A stretch of DNA of 64,000 nt from contig NZ_JAQNCZ010000001.1 in assembly GCF_028369055.1 (NCBI RefSeq), positions 744,001 through 808,000 of the forward strand. Reading direction: 5' to 3'. Position 1 is the stretch's first letter. Every line of letters begins with the position of its first letter. Shown one piece after another: positions 8,913 to 17,111 of the stretch. The position numbers and the translations under genes were made by a program. The DNA comes from Cognatishimia sp. SS12. Its GTDB lineage: Bacteria > Pseudomonadota > Alphaproteobacteria > Rhodobacterales > Rhodobacteraceae. The notes under the pieces were generated by a model. That model made no database searches and was not told where the DNA came from. It saw only the letters and a program-made list of their open reading frames with translations.

Positions 8913-9581
8913 ATGTCACACTATCGTTCCTCCGTCCTGACGGGCGACTTGGTGAAATCCTCCAGGTTGACCCCGGCCCAGATCACCCAAGCGTTTGACG
9001 CGCTGGGCCACTGCGCAGAGGTGGCCGCCACCTGGCATGGTGCCCCGCTCAAATTCACCCGACACCGCGGCGATGGCTGGCAGGTTTTGCTGCACCGCCC
9101 CCGCTATGCCCTGCGCACCGCTTTGTTTTTCAGGGCCACAATAAAATCGCTTGGCCCTGAGTTTGACAGTTACATCGGCATCGCCACTGGCGAGGCGGCC
9201 ATGACGATGACTGCGGATTTGAACGATCGCAACGAGGCAGTTTTTGTGCAATCCGGCCATGCCCTTGAGGACATCAAAACCAAAACCGGCAAAGCCTTGG
9301 CGACATTGAAATCCATGAACAGCTTTGCGCCGAAACTGGCCTATGCCACACCGGGTGCCGAAGCCGCGGCTGTTGCGCTGGCCGATCACATCGCCGAGGA
9401 CTGGACCCCCAACCAAGCTGAGGCCATGGCGCATATGCTGTCGCCAATCCAAGACATGTCCTATACCGATCTGGCAAAGACATTAGACAAATCCAGACAG
9501 GTGGTGACAAAAACTCTGCTTTCTGCTGGATATCAAAGCCTTTATCTCGCGCTGCATTTGCTGGAAAACCAAGATGATTGA
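8913..9581 (+). CDS. SatD-family protein, cyclase-like motifs plus C-terminal HTH
   Basis: 222 residues from ATG at 8913. The longer frame from 8799 would be read through the operator repeats and is rejected. The N-terminal part has VLTGDLVKSS (Asp12) and KFTRHRGDGWQ (Asp54), then YIGIATGEAA (about 87-96). These follow the order of the metal-binding segments of class III nucleotide cyclases, but the cyclase N-x3-R pair is not obvious, so catalysis is uncertain. Residues ~183-210 (MSYTDLAKTLDKSRQVVTKT) form a helix-turn-helix. The promoter places the transcript start about at the ATG, so the mRNA may be leaderless. It overlaps the DUF3307 gene by eight bases. Confidence 0.72.
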   Translation: MSHYRSSVLTGDLVKSSRLTPAQITQAFDALGHCAEVAATWHGAPLKFTRHRGDGWQVLLHRPRYALRTALFFRATIKSLGPEFDSYIGIATGEAAMTMTADLNDRNEAVFVQSGHALEDIKTKTGKALATLKSMNSFAPKLAYATPGAEAAAVALADHIAEDWTPNQAEAMAHMLSPIQDMSYTDLAKTLDKSRQVVTKTLLSAGYQSLYLALHLLENQDD

Positions 9582-10308
9582 AACCTTTGTCGCCCTTTTT
9601 GCCGCCCATGTGCTGGCAGATTATGTGTTTCAATCCGGTATTATGGCCGCCAACAAACATCGGCTTGCCCATTTGGCGCTGCACGGTCTGGTCGTACTCC
9701 TGACCGCCACGCTCATCACCGGCACATTTGGCGCGCCGGTGGTGGTTCTGACCGCGCTGCACGTCACGACAGATGCCATCAAGGCGCGCGCTGGCCAGAC
9801 CATAGCCGCGCATTTGGCCGATCAACTGGCGCATCTGATCACCCTGGCACTGATTGCGCTTGCGGTACCCGACCTCTGGCACAGCGGCATCTGGGCCAAC
9901 GGACAGCTTGCCCCTGCCCCCGTTTGGCTGCCGCATGGGCTGCTCCTGATCTTTGGAGCGATCTATGCCACGCGCGCCGGCGGCTTTGCCGTTGGCCTTT
10001 TGATGGCCCCGTACGGACCAGAGTTTTCGGCCGACAGCCTGCCGGGCGGCGGCAAGATGATCGGCCTGCTGGAGCGCGGGCTGATCTATGTGTTGACGCT
10101 CGCAGGGCTGCCAATTGGCATTGGGTTTCTGATCGCGGCCAAATCTGTGTTACGCTTTGAAAGCCCCAAAGAAGGTGCCATCGCCGAAAATCGCAAACGC
10201 TCAGAATACGTCATCATCGGCACGCTGGCCTCTTTTGGGTGGGCCATTCTGGTCAGTCTTGCCGTGGTTTTTCTGCTCGGGCAATTACCAGACCTTGGCA
10301 TTGACTGA
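9574..10308 (+). CDS. DUF3307 multi-spanning membrane protein, partner of the SatD-like protein
   Basis: 244 residues with about six hydrophobic segments. The N-terminus FVALFAAHVLADYVFQS and LHVTTDAIKAR are typical of DUF3307 proteins, which often neighbour satD genes. Conserved polar residues (His, Asp, Gln) lie inside the membrane helices (AAHVLADY, HVTTDAIK, HLADQLAH). Function is unknown. Overlap with the upstream gene means translational coupling; together the pair resembles a soluble sensor or signal producer with a membrane partner. Confidence 0.8.
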   Translation: MIETFVALFAAHVLADYVFQSGIMAANKHRLAHLALHGLVVLLTATLITGTFGAPVVVLTALHVTTDAIKARAGQTIAAHLADQLAHLITLALIALAVPDLWHSGIWANGQLAPAPVWLPHGLLLIFGAIYATRAGGFAVGLLMAPYGPEFSADSLPGGGKMIGLLERGLIYVLTLAGLPIGIGFLIAAKSVLRFESPKEGAIAENRKRSEYVIIGTLASFGWAILVSLAVVFLLGQLPDLGID

Positions 10309-10342
10309 CTAAAACACTAAGTAAGCAGGAAAGGAGAACGCA

Positions 10343-10693
10343 ATGTTCGGCATTCCAGGCAAACAGGCGGTGACAATCACCCCAAAGGCGGCAGCACAAA
10401 TCGTCAAGCTGATGCAGAGTGACGGTCACGAAGGGCTGCGCATTGGCGTTAAGAAAGGCGGCTGCGCTGGCATGGAATACACCATGGAATATGTCGACAG
10501 CACCGACCCGATGGACGAGGTCGTCGAGCAAGACGGCGCGCGGGTCATGATCGCCCCCATGGCGCAGATGTTCCTGTTTGGCACCGAGATTGACTATGAA
10601 ACCTCGCTGCTGGAATCCGGGTTCAAATTCAACAACCCCAATGTCACCGAAGCCTGCGGCTGCGGCGAATCCATCAAATTCGCGGATATGTAA
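10343..10693 (+). CDS. IscA/SufA/HesB-family iron-sulfur carrier
   Basis: 116 residues. A-type carrier features: VTITPKAAAQIVKLM, GLRIGVKKGGCAGMEY with the first conserved Cys, and the C-terminal CGCGES pair. It carries or transfers Fe-S clusters to apoproteins. AGGAAAGGAG lies just upstream of the ATG. The preceding gene is the DUF3307 protein, only 34 bases away, but function links it to sufT. The exact subtype (SufA, IscA or ErpA) cannot be fixed from sequence alone. Confidence 0.9.
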   Translation: MFGIPGKQAVTITPKAAAQIVKLMQSDGHEGLRIGVKKGGCAGMEYTMEYVDSTDPMDEVVEQDGARVMIAPMAQMFLFGTEIDYETSLLESGFKFNNPNVTEACGCGESIKFADM

Positions 10694-10814
10694 ACGCCGC
10701 GTTCCGCCGCTGTTCCCTGATGTGCGACATTTGCGTTAACGCCAACGGGTTGACGCCCTCACCCGTTCTGCCCAAAAGACTTTCAATGGATTTTTGAATG
10801 GGAAGGGAGGCGAC

Positions 10815-11561
10815 ATGCGCCGTAAACTCGCCGCGGGCAATTGGAAAATGAATGGCCTTGCGGCCAATCTGACAGAGCTGGACGCCATGAAAGCGGCGGC
10901 CGCAGCCGATAAGGTAGACGTGCTCATCTGCCCCCCCGCCACGCTGATCAGCCGCGCCGCCGACGCCGCCGCCGGCAGCTCCATTGCCATCGGCGCGCAG
11001 GATTGCCATGCCAACGCCTCTGGCGCGCATACCGGCGACCTCAGCGCCGCCATGCTGGCGGATGCCGGCGCAAGCCATGTTATCACCGGCCACAGCGAAC
11101 GCCGCGTGGACCACAGCGATAGCGACGCGGATGTCGCCGCCAAGTCGCAGGCCGCTTTTGACGCGGGTCTGATTGCCGTGATTTGCCTGGGTGAAAGCCT
11201 GGCGCAGCGCGAGGCCGGCGACACGCTGGACGTTATCGGCACGCAGCTCGCCGGCTCCACCCCCGACAGCGCCACCGCCGCCAATACCGTCATTGCTTAT
11301 GAACCTGTCTGGGCGATTGGCACCGGCAAAGTGCCAACCTTGGAACAGATCGCCGAGGTGCATGATTTCATCCGCGCCAAATTGGTAGCCCGCTTTGGGG
11401 CCGAGGGCGACGGCATGCGCATTCTTTATGGCGGATCGGTCAAACCCGGCAATGCAGATGAGATTTTTGCTGTCTCCAACGTCGACGGCGCGCTGGTGGG
11501 CGGCGCAAGCCTGAAGGCCAGCGATTTTAACGCCATCATCACCGCGCTCGGCAACGCCTAA
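10815..11561 (+). CDS. tpiA: Triosephosphate isomerase
   Basis: 248 residues from ATG 10815, which has GGAGG just upstream; the in-frame ATG at 10794 adds seven residues and lacks support. Catalytic features: AAGNWKMN (Lys11), VITGHSERR (His), [12 protein letters not shown] (Glu) and the phosphate loop [11 protein letters not shown]. It interconverts dihydroxyacetone phosphate and glyceraldehyde-3-phosphate in central metabolism. It stands alone and converges on the SLC13 gene. Confidence 0.98.
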   Translation: MRRKLAAGNWKMNGLAANLTELDAMKAAAAADKVDVLICPPATLISRAADAAAGSSIAIGAQDCHANASGAHTGDLSAAMLADAGASHVITGHSERRVDHSDSDADVAAKSQAAFDAGLIAVICLGESLAQREAGDTLDVIGTQLAGSTPDSATAANTVIAYEPVWAIGTGKVPTLEQIAEVHDFIRAKLVARFGAEGDGMRILYGGSVKPGNADEIFAVSNVDGALVGGASLKASDFNAIITALGNA

Positions 11562-11579
11562 GCGGTCGCAAGCCATGGG

Positions 11580-11605
11580 AACGCGCCCAGAAAACGGGGC
11601 GCGTT
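11580..11605. terminator. Bidirectional hairpin between tpiA and the SLC13 gene
   Basis: AACGCGCCC (11580-11588) pairs with GGGCGCGTT (11597-11605) across an 8-base loop. It lies between two converging stops. Neither side has a strong T run, so termination efficiency is uncertain. Confidence 0.55.
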
Positions 11606-11607
11606 CA

Positions 11608-13491
11608 TTAATACACTAGGTTCATCACCGTCAGCGACACCAGCAGGAATAGCACGGTCATGATGCCGCCACTCTTGACGAAATCCATCACCTTATAGCC
11701 CGCAGGCCCCATGATCAGCGCGTTCACCTGATGGGTCGGGATCAGAAAGCTGTTGGAGGTGCTGATCGCCACTGTCAGCGCAAAAATCCCCGGATCGCCG
11801 CCCGCCGCCATCGCGATGGACACTGCCAAAGGTACCAAAAGCACCGTTGCCCCGACATTGGACATCACCAGGGTGAAGACGGTGGCGAGCACCGCAACCC
11901 CGGCCTGCAGCCCCCAAAGCGGCCAACCATCCAGCAACGCCAGAATTTGCTGCGCGATCCAGGCCGCCGTGCCGGTATTTTGCACCGCCTGCCCCAAGGG
12001 TATGAGACTGGCTAAGAGAAACACGGTGGACCAACTGACCGCTTCGTACGCTTCGTCAATGTCCAGCACCCGGGTCACAATCATGCCCGAGGCCCCCACC
12101 AGCAGGCAGAGCGACAGGCGCACGTCACTGAATAGAATGAGCGCAAGCGCAATTGCGAAAAACAGCATTGCCCAACCCAGTTTGCGCGGGCGCAGCTCTT
12201 CACGGGGGAAATCCTGCGTCACAACCACGAAATCGCGGTTTCGGGTCAGGCGGGTCAGCGATTCCCAGGTTATATGCACGACCAGCGTGTCCCCAGCCTT
12301 ATAGGGCACTTCGGCAATGGCTGTGGGTTCGTGATCTTCGGTCTCAATATAGCTGAGCGTTTCCTCGTCGCGGTGAATCGCCAGCATCGACGCGGTGTAG
12401 GTCTTGCGGAACTTGATCTCATGCGCAGTCTTGCCAATCAGACTGGAGCCGGGCGGAATGACCAGCTCGGCCACCCCGGATTTGGTGGAGGCATAATCTT
12501 CGGCAAAAACTTCGAGATCCTTGTGCAGGGTGAAATCTTCGTTCAGCACCATGGCGCGAATCTCGCGGATCGGCCCCAGCACCGCCAAACGGCAGGGCGT
12601 TTCAATCTGCGTGGTGATCAACGGCGCAAACCAGCGCTGCCCGCTGACCGCAGAGCCAATCACATAGACATGATATTTCTGCATCAGCTCATCAAAGGTC
12701 AGGCGCTGGCACGGGTGACGTTCCGGGATCGAAATTTCGACAATATCGGTGTGCAGGCCATAGATGTTGCGCAGGTATTCCTTCAGCGATTGCGCTGATG
12801 TCCCGTCCCCCGTCTTGCTGCCCTTGGGCAGAACCCAGCGACCAAAGACCACGAAATACACGATCCCGGTCAAGATCAGGCAAAGACCGATCGGCGTCAC
12901 CGAAAACAGGCTGAACGGGGCCATCTGTTGCCCGTCGGGCAAGCCGGAATTTGCCGAAATAATCAAATCATTCAGCAGGATAAGAGGCGACGAGCCCACC
13001 ATGGTCATGGTGCCGCCCAAGATGGCGCAAAACCCCATCGGCATCAAAAGCCGCGACAGCGGAATTTCCGTGCGCACCGAAATGCGGCTGACCACCGGCA
13101 AGAACAGCGCCGCTGCGCCGACGTTCTGCATAAAGGAAGAAATCACGCCGACCGTGCCCGAAATGATCGGTATAATCCGCCCTTCGGTTGTGCCGCCGCG
13201 CTTTAAGATCACGGCAGCGACCTTGCCCATGATTCCGGTCTTGTCGAGCCCCGCGCCAATGATCATCACCGCAATGATCGACACCACCGCATTTGAGGCA
13301 AAACCGTCAAACAGCTGGGCCACATCTGCGACATTCGCCGTTGCGGGGAATTGCGAAATAAGCCCCAAAAGCACCATCACAATGATGGCGGCCAAATCGA
13401 TCCGAACGATTTCAGAGACAAACAAAAAAACCGTGAATGCCAGAACTCCGAGCACCACGGTCATTTCAAACGTGAGTGTTACTGCTTCCAT
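11608..13491 (-). CDS. SLC13/DASS-family anion permease with central TrkA-C (RCK_C) domains
   Basis: 627 residues. N-terminal membrane block (about 1-225, including FASNAVVSIIAVMIIG and GGTMTMVGSSPLILLND), a soluble insert (about 235-435) with two RCK_C-like modules (VAELVIPPGSSLIGKTAHEI; YKAGDTLVVHI), then a second membrane block ending SNVGATVLLVPLAVSIAM and SFLIPTHQVNALIMGPAGY. DASS proteins take up sulfate, phosphate or dicarboxylates. Substrate cannot be assigned, though sulfate would fit the nearby assimilation cluster. GGAGGCGCA precedes the ATG. It is divergent from the P450 gene. Confidence 0.88.
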   Translation of the reverse strand: MEAVTLTFEMTVVLGVLAFTVFLFVSEIVRIDLAAIIVMVLLGLISQFPATANVADVAQLFDGFASNAVVSIIAVMIIGAGLDKTGIMGKVAAVILKRGGTTEGRIIPIISGTVGVISSFMQNVGAAALFLPVVSRISVRTEIPLSRLLMPMGFCAILGGTMTMVGSSPLILLNDLIISANSGLPDGQQMAPFSLFSVTPIGLCLILTGIVYFVVFGRWVLPKGSKTGDGTSAQSLKEYLRNIYGLHTDIVEISIPERHPCQRLTFDELMQKYHVYVIGSAVSGQRWFAPLITTQIETPCRLAVLGPIREIRAMVLNEDFTLHKDLEVFAEDYASTKSGVAELVIPPGSSLIGKTAHEIKFRKTYTASMLAIHRDEETLSYIETEDHEPTAIAEVPYKAGDTLVVHITWESLTRLTRNRDFVVVTQDFPREELRPRKLGWAMLFFAIALALILFSDVRLSLCLLVGASGMIVTRVLDIDEAYEAVSWSTVFLLASLIPLGQAVQNTGTAAWIAQQILALLDGWPLWGLQAGVAVLATVFTLVMSNVGATVLLVPLAVSIAMAAGGDPGIFALTVAISTSNSFLIPTHQVNALIMGPAGYKVMDFVKSGGIMTVLFLLVSLTVMNLVY

Positions 13492-13615
13492 TGCGCCTCC
13501 TGTGTAATTTTATTGCACGCCAATTGCGAGACGCGCAATATTCCGCCGGGAAATTTCTTCACATATTCAGCAAATTCGACTTGCGGCGCCTTAAAACCGC
13601 GCTGAAACTGCGCGC

Positions 13616-14800
13616 ATGAAAACGCTGCAGCAATCGCCCACCGATCCGGATTTCGTCCAAAACCCCTATCGGTTCTATGACCGCGCGCGCCAAGACGGCG
13701 CGGTGCATTTCTGGGACGACTATGGCATGCCGGCCGCCTTTTCCTACAGCACCGTGTCGATGCTGCTGAAGGACCGCCGATTGGGCCGTGAAATACCCGC
13801 AGACCAACGCCAGCCCCCGGCCCAGCACACCGCCGCCTTTTACGCGGTCGAAGCGCATTCGATGCTGGAACTTGAGCCACCGCGCCACACCCGCCTGCGC
13901 GGGCTGGTCATGCGGGCCTTCACCAGCCGCCGCATACAGGATCTGGGCCCAGAGATCCGGGCGCTCTGCCGCTCGATCTGCGCGACCTTTCCGTCAGACC
14001 CCTTTGATCTTATTGACCTCTATGCCAGCGAAATCCCGGTGATCGTGATTGCAAGGCTGCTGGGCGTGCCCGAGGACATGCGCAGCCAGCTTCTCAGCTG
14101 GTCCCATGCCATGGTGGGCATGTACCAGGCTGCCCGCACCCCCGAGATGGAATATGCCGCCGCCGAGGCCGCGCAGGCCTTTTCCGATTTTCTGCGTGGC
14201 TATATCGACCTGCGGCGCAGCCAGCCCGGCGATGATCTGATCAGCGAGCTGATTGCGGCTGAAGAAGATGGCACCCAGCTTTCCACCGAAGAACTGATTT
14301 CAACCTGCATCCTGCTGCTAAATGCGGGGCACGAAGCCTCAGTGCATACGCTGGGCAATGCGGTGAAAACGCTGCTGGAAACCGGCGCAGATCCGGCCCG
14401 CCTCCTTACCAATGATCGCGTGGCCACCACGGTGGAAGAGCTGATCCGCTATGATCCGCCGCTGCATATGTTTACGCGCTATGCCTATGACACGATTGAG
14501 GTGAACGGCGTCACACTCAAGCCCGGTGATCAGATTGCCCTGATGCTAGGCGCGGCCAATCGTGACCCCGCGATGTGGGAGGCCCCGGGCCGCTTTAATC
14601 CTGATCGGCCCATTCAAACCAATATGGCCTTTGGCGCTGGCCGTCATTTTTGCATCGGCGCAGCGCTAGCGCGGCTTGAGCTGCAAATTGCGCTGCAGGT
14701 GTTGTTTGAGAGCTGCCCGAAGCTCACATTAACCGAACCGCCGCGCTACGCGAATATCTACCATTTTCATGGGCTAAATCGGCTAATGGTTCAGGTCTGA
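13616..14800 (+). CDS. Cytochrome P450
   Basis: 394 residues, soluble bacterial class I size. I-helix LLNAGHEASVHTL, K-helix EELIRY (ExxR) and heme-binding loop FGAGRHFCIGAALARLE with the thiolate ligand Cys346. Substrate is unknown, and no redox partner gene is adjacent, although a ferredoxin-NADP reductase gene lies 5 kb away. No Shine-Dalgarno is visible before the ATG at 13616. Its last ten bases overlap the 3' end of the converging Lrp-type regulator gene. Confidence 0.94.
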   Translation: MKTLQQSPTDPDFVQNPYRFYDRARQDGAVHFWDDYGMPAAFSYSTVSMLLKDRRLGREIPADQRQPPAQHTAAFYAVEAHSMLELEPPRHTRLRGLVMRAFTSRRIQDLGPEIRALCRSICATFPSDPFDLIDLYASEIPVIVIARLLGVPEDMRSQLLSWSHAMVGMYQAARTPEMEYAAAEAAQAFSDFLRGYIDLRRSQPGDDLISELIAAEEDGTQLSTEELISTCILLLNAGHEASVHTLGNAVKTLLETGADPARLLTNDRVATTVEELIRYDPPLHMFTRYAYDTIEVNGVTLKPGDQIALMLGAANRDPAMWEAPGRFNPDRPIQTNMAFGAGRHFCIGAALARLELQIALQVLFESCPKLTLTEPPRYANIYHFHGLNRLMVQV

Positions 14801-15267
14801 GGGGTGCTCAGCGGCAAAAGCGTGGTGGATTTGATCTCTTCCATCGACAGGAGCGCGGTCACATTATGCACCCGCACCTCTGAGATCAGCGCCTGATAGA
14901 ACACGTCATAGGCACGCGCATTTGCGACGCGCACTTTCAGTATGTAATCAATATCGCCCGCCAGTCGGTGCGCCTCTTGCACTTCTGGGCGATCCTGAAG
15001 CGCCTTGAGGAACTTTGCCTGCCAATCGGCCTCATGGGCGCTGGTGCGGATCAGCACAAAGAAACAGGCCTCAAATCCAAGCGCCTCTGCATCCAGCAAA
15101 GCCGTTTGTTGCTTGATGATTCCGCCCTCGCGCAGCTTGCGAATACGATTCCAAACCGGCGTCTTGGAAGAGCCCACACGACGGGCAATTTCGTCCAGAG
15201 ACAACGCCGCATCGCGCTGTAGCTCATCAAGAATTTTCCGATCCATATCGTCTATTCGCAACGCCAT
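14791..15267 (-). CDS. Lrp/AsnC-family regulator, probably of the cys cluster
   Basis: 158 residues from ATG 15267 (AGGAA upstream); a TTG two codons earlier is possible. N-terminal HTH (DDMDRKILDELQRDAALSLDEIARRVGSSKTPVWNRIRKL), then a RAM/ligand domain (CFFVLIRTSAHEADW, YILKVRVANARAYDVFY). It is divergent from cysG with a 143-bp spacer, the arrangement expected for the local regulator of sulfate assimilation. The effector is probably an amino acid or sulfur metabolite; this is inference. Confidence 0.92.
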   Translation of the reverse strand: MALRIDDMDRKILDELQRDAALSLDEIARRVGSSKTPVWNRIRKLREGGIIKQQTALLDAEALGFEACFFVLIRTSAHEADWQAKFLKALQDRPEVQEAHRLAGDIDYILKVRVANARAYDVFYQALISEVRVHNVTALLSMEEIKSTTLLPLSTPQT

Positions 15268-15410
15268 TCTCAATTCCTCAGCTATTCAGAACTTTTCGCC
15301 GTATTTTCACGATCAGCGAAACGTTTGTTTTAATTTTATCCGACATCTAGCGAATATGGGGAACAATTTCCTATATTGCACTCAAAGTCAAACGCCAAAG
15401 GCCACGTCCG

Positions 15411-16805
15411 ATGAAACACTTTCCCATCTTCCTGTCTGTGAAAGGACAGCGCATTGCCCTTTCGGGCGGCGGGGATGCGGCTGTGGCCAAACTGCGTCTG
15501 CTGTTGAAAACAGAGGCGTTGCTGACAGTCTATGCCGAAAACGCCACTGCTGAAATCCGCGATTGGGCGGCGGCTGGCCGCCTGACGCTGATTGCGCGCA
15601 GCTTGCGTGCGGGCGATCTGGCGGGCGAAGTGCTGTTTTACGCGGCAGACGAAGACGCTGCTGAGGACGCGCGCACCTCGGCCATCGCGCGTGCTGCGGG
15701 CGTGTTGGCCAATATCGTCGACAATCTGGAAGACAGCCAATTCATCACCCCGGCAATTGTTGATCGCGACCCGGTCACAGTGGCAATTGGCACCGAAGGC
15801 GCCGCGCCGGTTCTGGCCCGCGCAATCAAAGCCGATCTGGAAGAGCGTCTGCCGAGCCATCTGGGCCTGCTGGCGCGTGTCGGCAAAGGCTTTCGCAAAG
15901 CCGCAGAGGCCCTGCCCTTTGGCCGCGCCCGCCGCGCCTTTTGGGCGGATTACTATTTCAAAGCAGGCCCGCGCGTGGCCGCCAACGGTTCGGTTGCCGC
16001 GCAGCAGGCGCTGGATGAGCTGCTGTTTGAGCACCTCGCGCAAGATGCCGCGCAGGGCCATGTGGCCTTTGTCGGCGCTGGCCCCGGTGATCCCGAATTG
16101 CTGACGCTGAAAGCGCGCAAAGCGCTGGATACCGCGGATGTGGTGATCTACGACCGTTTGGTTGCCCCGGAAATTCTGGAACTTGCCCGCCGTGAAGCGC
16201 AGCTGATCGATGCCGGCAAAACCCCATACGGGCAGCACACCCCACAAGACACCATCAACGAGATGATCGTTTCGCATGCCAAAGCAGGCCATCAGGTTGT
16301 GCGTCTGAAATCCGGTGATGCCACCGTCTTTGGTCGTCTGGACGAAGAGTTGACCGCCTGCGACGCGGCCGGCGTGGCGTATCACGTGGTGCCCGGCATT
16401 ACGGCGGCCTCTGCCGCTGTGGCCTCCATCGGGCAAAGCCTGACCAAGCGCGGCCGCAATTCTGGCGTGCGCTTCCTGACCGGGCATGATGTGGCAGGCT
16501 TTGCCGATCATGACTGGCGTGAGCTGGCGCAGCCCGGCCAAGTCGCGGCCATCTATATGGGCAAGAAAGCCGCGCGCTTCATTCAGGGCCGCCTGATTAT
16601 GCATGGCGCCGACCCTGCCACCGAAATCACCGTGGTGGAAAACGCCTCGCGCGCCGATCAGCGTGTGCTGGCGACCACGCTTTCCGCCCTTGCAACCGAT
16701 TTGGCGACCGCAGCGTTCAGCGGCCCGGCCTTGACTTTCCTTGGCCTCTCCCCGCGCGCTGCACAGACGTCGCTGACCAAGATTCAACAACAGGAGCTCG
16801 CCTGA
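15411..16805 (+). CDS. cysG: Siroheme synthase (uroporphyrinogen-III methyltransferase / precorrin-2 dehydrogenase-ferrochelatase)
   Basis: 464 residues. The N-terminal NAD-dependent dehydrogenase/chelatase half (IALSGGGDAAVAKLRLLL; FITPAIVDRDPVTVAIGTEGAAPVLAR) is followed by the SAM-dependent methyltransferase half (GHVAFVGAGPGDPELLTLKA, VVIYDRLV, VVRLKSGDATVFGR, YHVVPGITAASA). It converts uroporphyrinogen III to siroheme, the cofactor of the sulfite reductase encoded downstream. First gene of the cys operon. Confidence 0.97.
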   Translation: MKHFPIFLSVKGQRIALSGGGDAAVAKLRLLLKTEALLTVYAENATAEIRDWAAAGRLTLIARSLRAGDLAGEVLFYAADEDAAEDARTSAIARAAGVLANIVDNLEDSQFITPAIVDRDPVTVAIGTEGAAPVLARAIKADLEERLPSHLGLLARVGKGFRKAAEALPFGRARRAFWADYYFKAGPRVAANGSVAAQQALDELLFEHLAQDAAQGHVAFVGAGPGDPELLTLKARKALDTADVVIYDRLVAPEILELARREAQLIDAGKTPYGQHTPQDTINEMIVSHAKAGHQVVRLKSGDATVFGRLDEELTACDAAGVAYHVVPGITAASAAVASIGQSLTKRGRNSGVRFLTGHDVAGFADHDWRELAQPGQVAAIYMGKKAARFIQGRLIMHGADPATEITVVENASRADQRVLATTLSALATDLATAAFSGPALTFLGLSPRAAQTSLTKIQQQELA

Positions 16806-16806
16806 T

Positions 16807-17109
16807 ATGGCCCGCGCTTTTACACCCAAAGTTGTCACCGCAAACCACCTTCTGGAAGGTGACGTGATCTATATGACCGCCAGTGGCGACTGGACCCGCG
16901 AGCTGCGCGACGCTGAGCTGCTGACCGACGAAGCGGATGCGGATCTGCGCCTGCTCGAAGCGCAGCAGCAGACCGCTGTGACCGTTGGTGCCTATCTGGC
17001 AGATGCAAAATCCGGCCCCGATGGCCGCCCCGAACCCACCCACTTCCGCGAAGAGTTCCGCCGCACCGGCCCTTCGAACTACTTCCACGGCAAACAGGCA
17101 GAGGCATAA
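16807..17109 (+). CDS. DUF2849 protein of the sulfite reductase operon
   Basis: 100 residues, starting one base after the cysG stop. It reads RAFTPKVVTANHLLEGDVIYMTASGDW ... FREEFRRTGPSNYFHGKQ and lacks membrane segments. DUF2849 proteins occur almost only between cysG and the sulfite/nitrite reductase gene, so a small accessory role in siroheme insertion or reductase function is plausible. No biochemical function is known to me. Confidence 0.9.
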   Translation: MARAFTPKVVTANHLLEGDVIYMTASGDWTRELRDAELLTDEADADLRLLEAQQQTAVTVGAYLADAKSGPDGRPEPTHFREEFRRTGPSNYFHGKQAEA

Positions 17110-17111
17110 TC

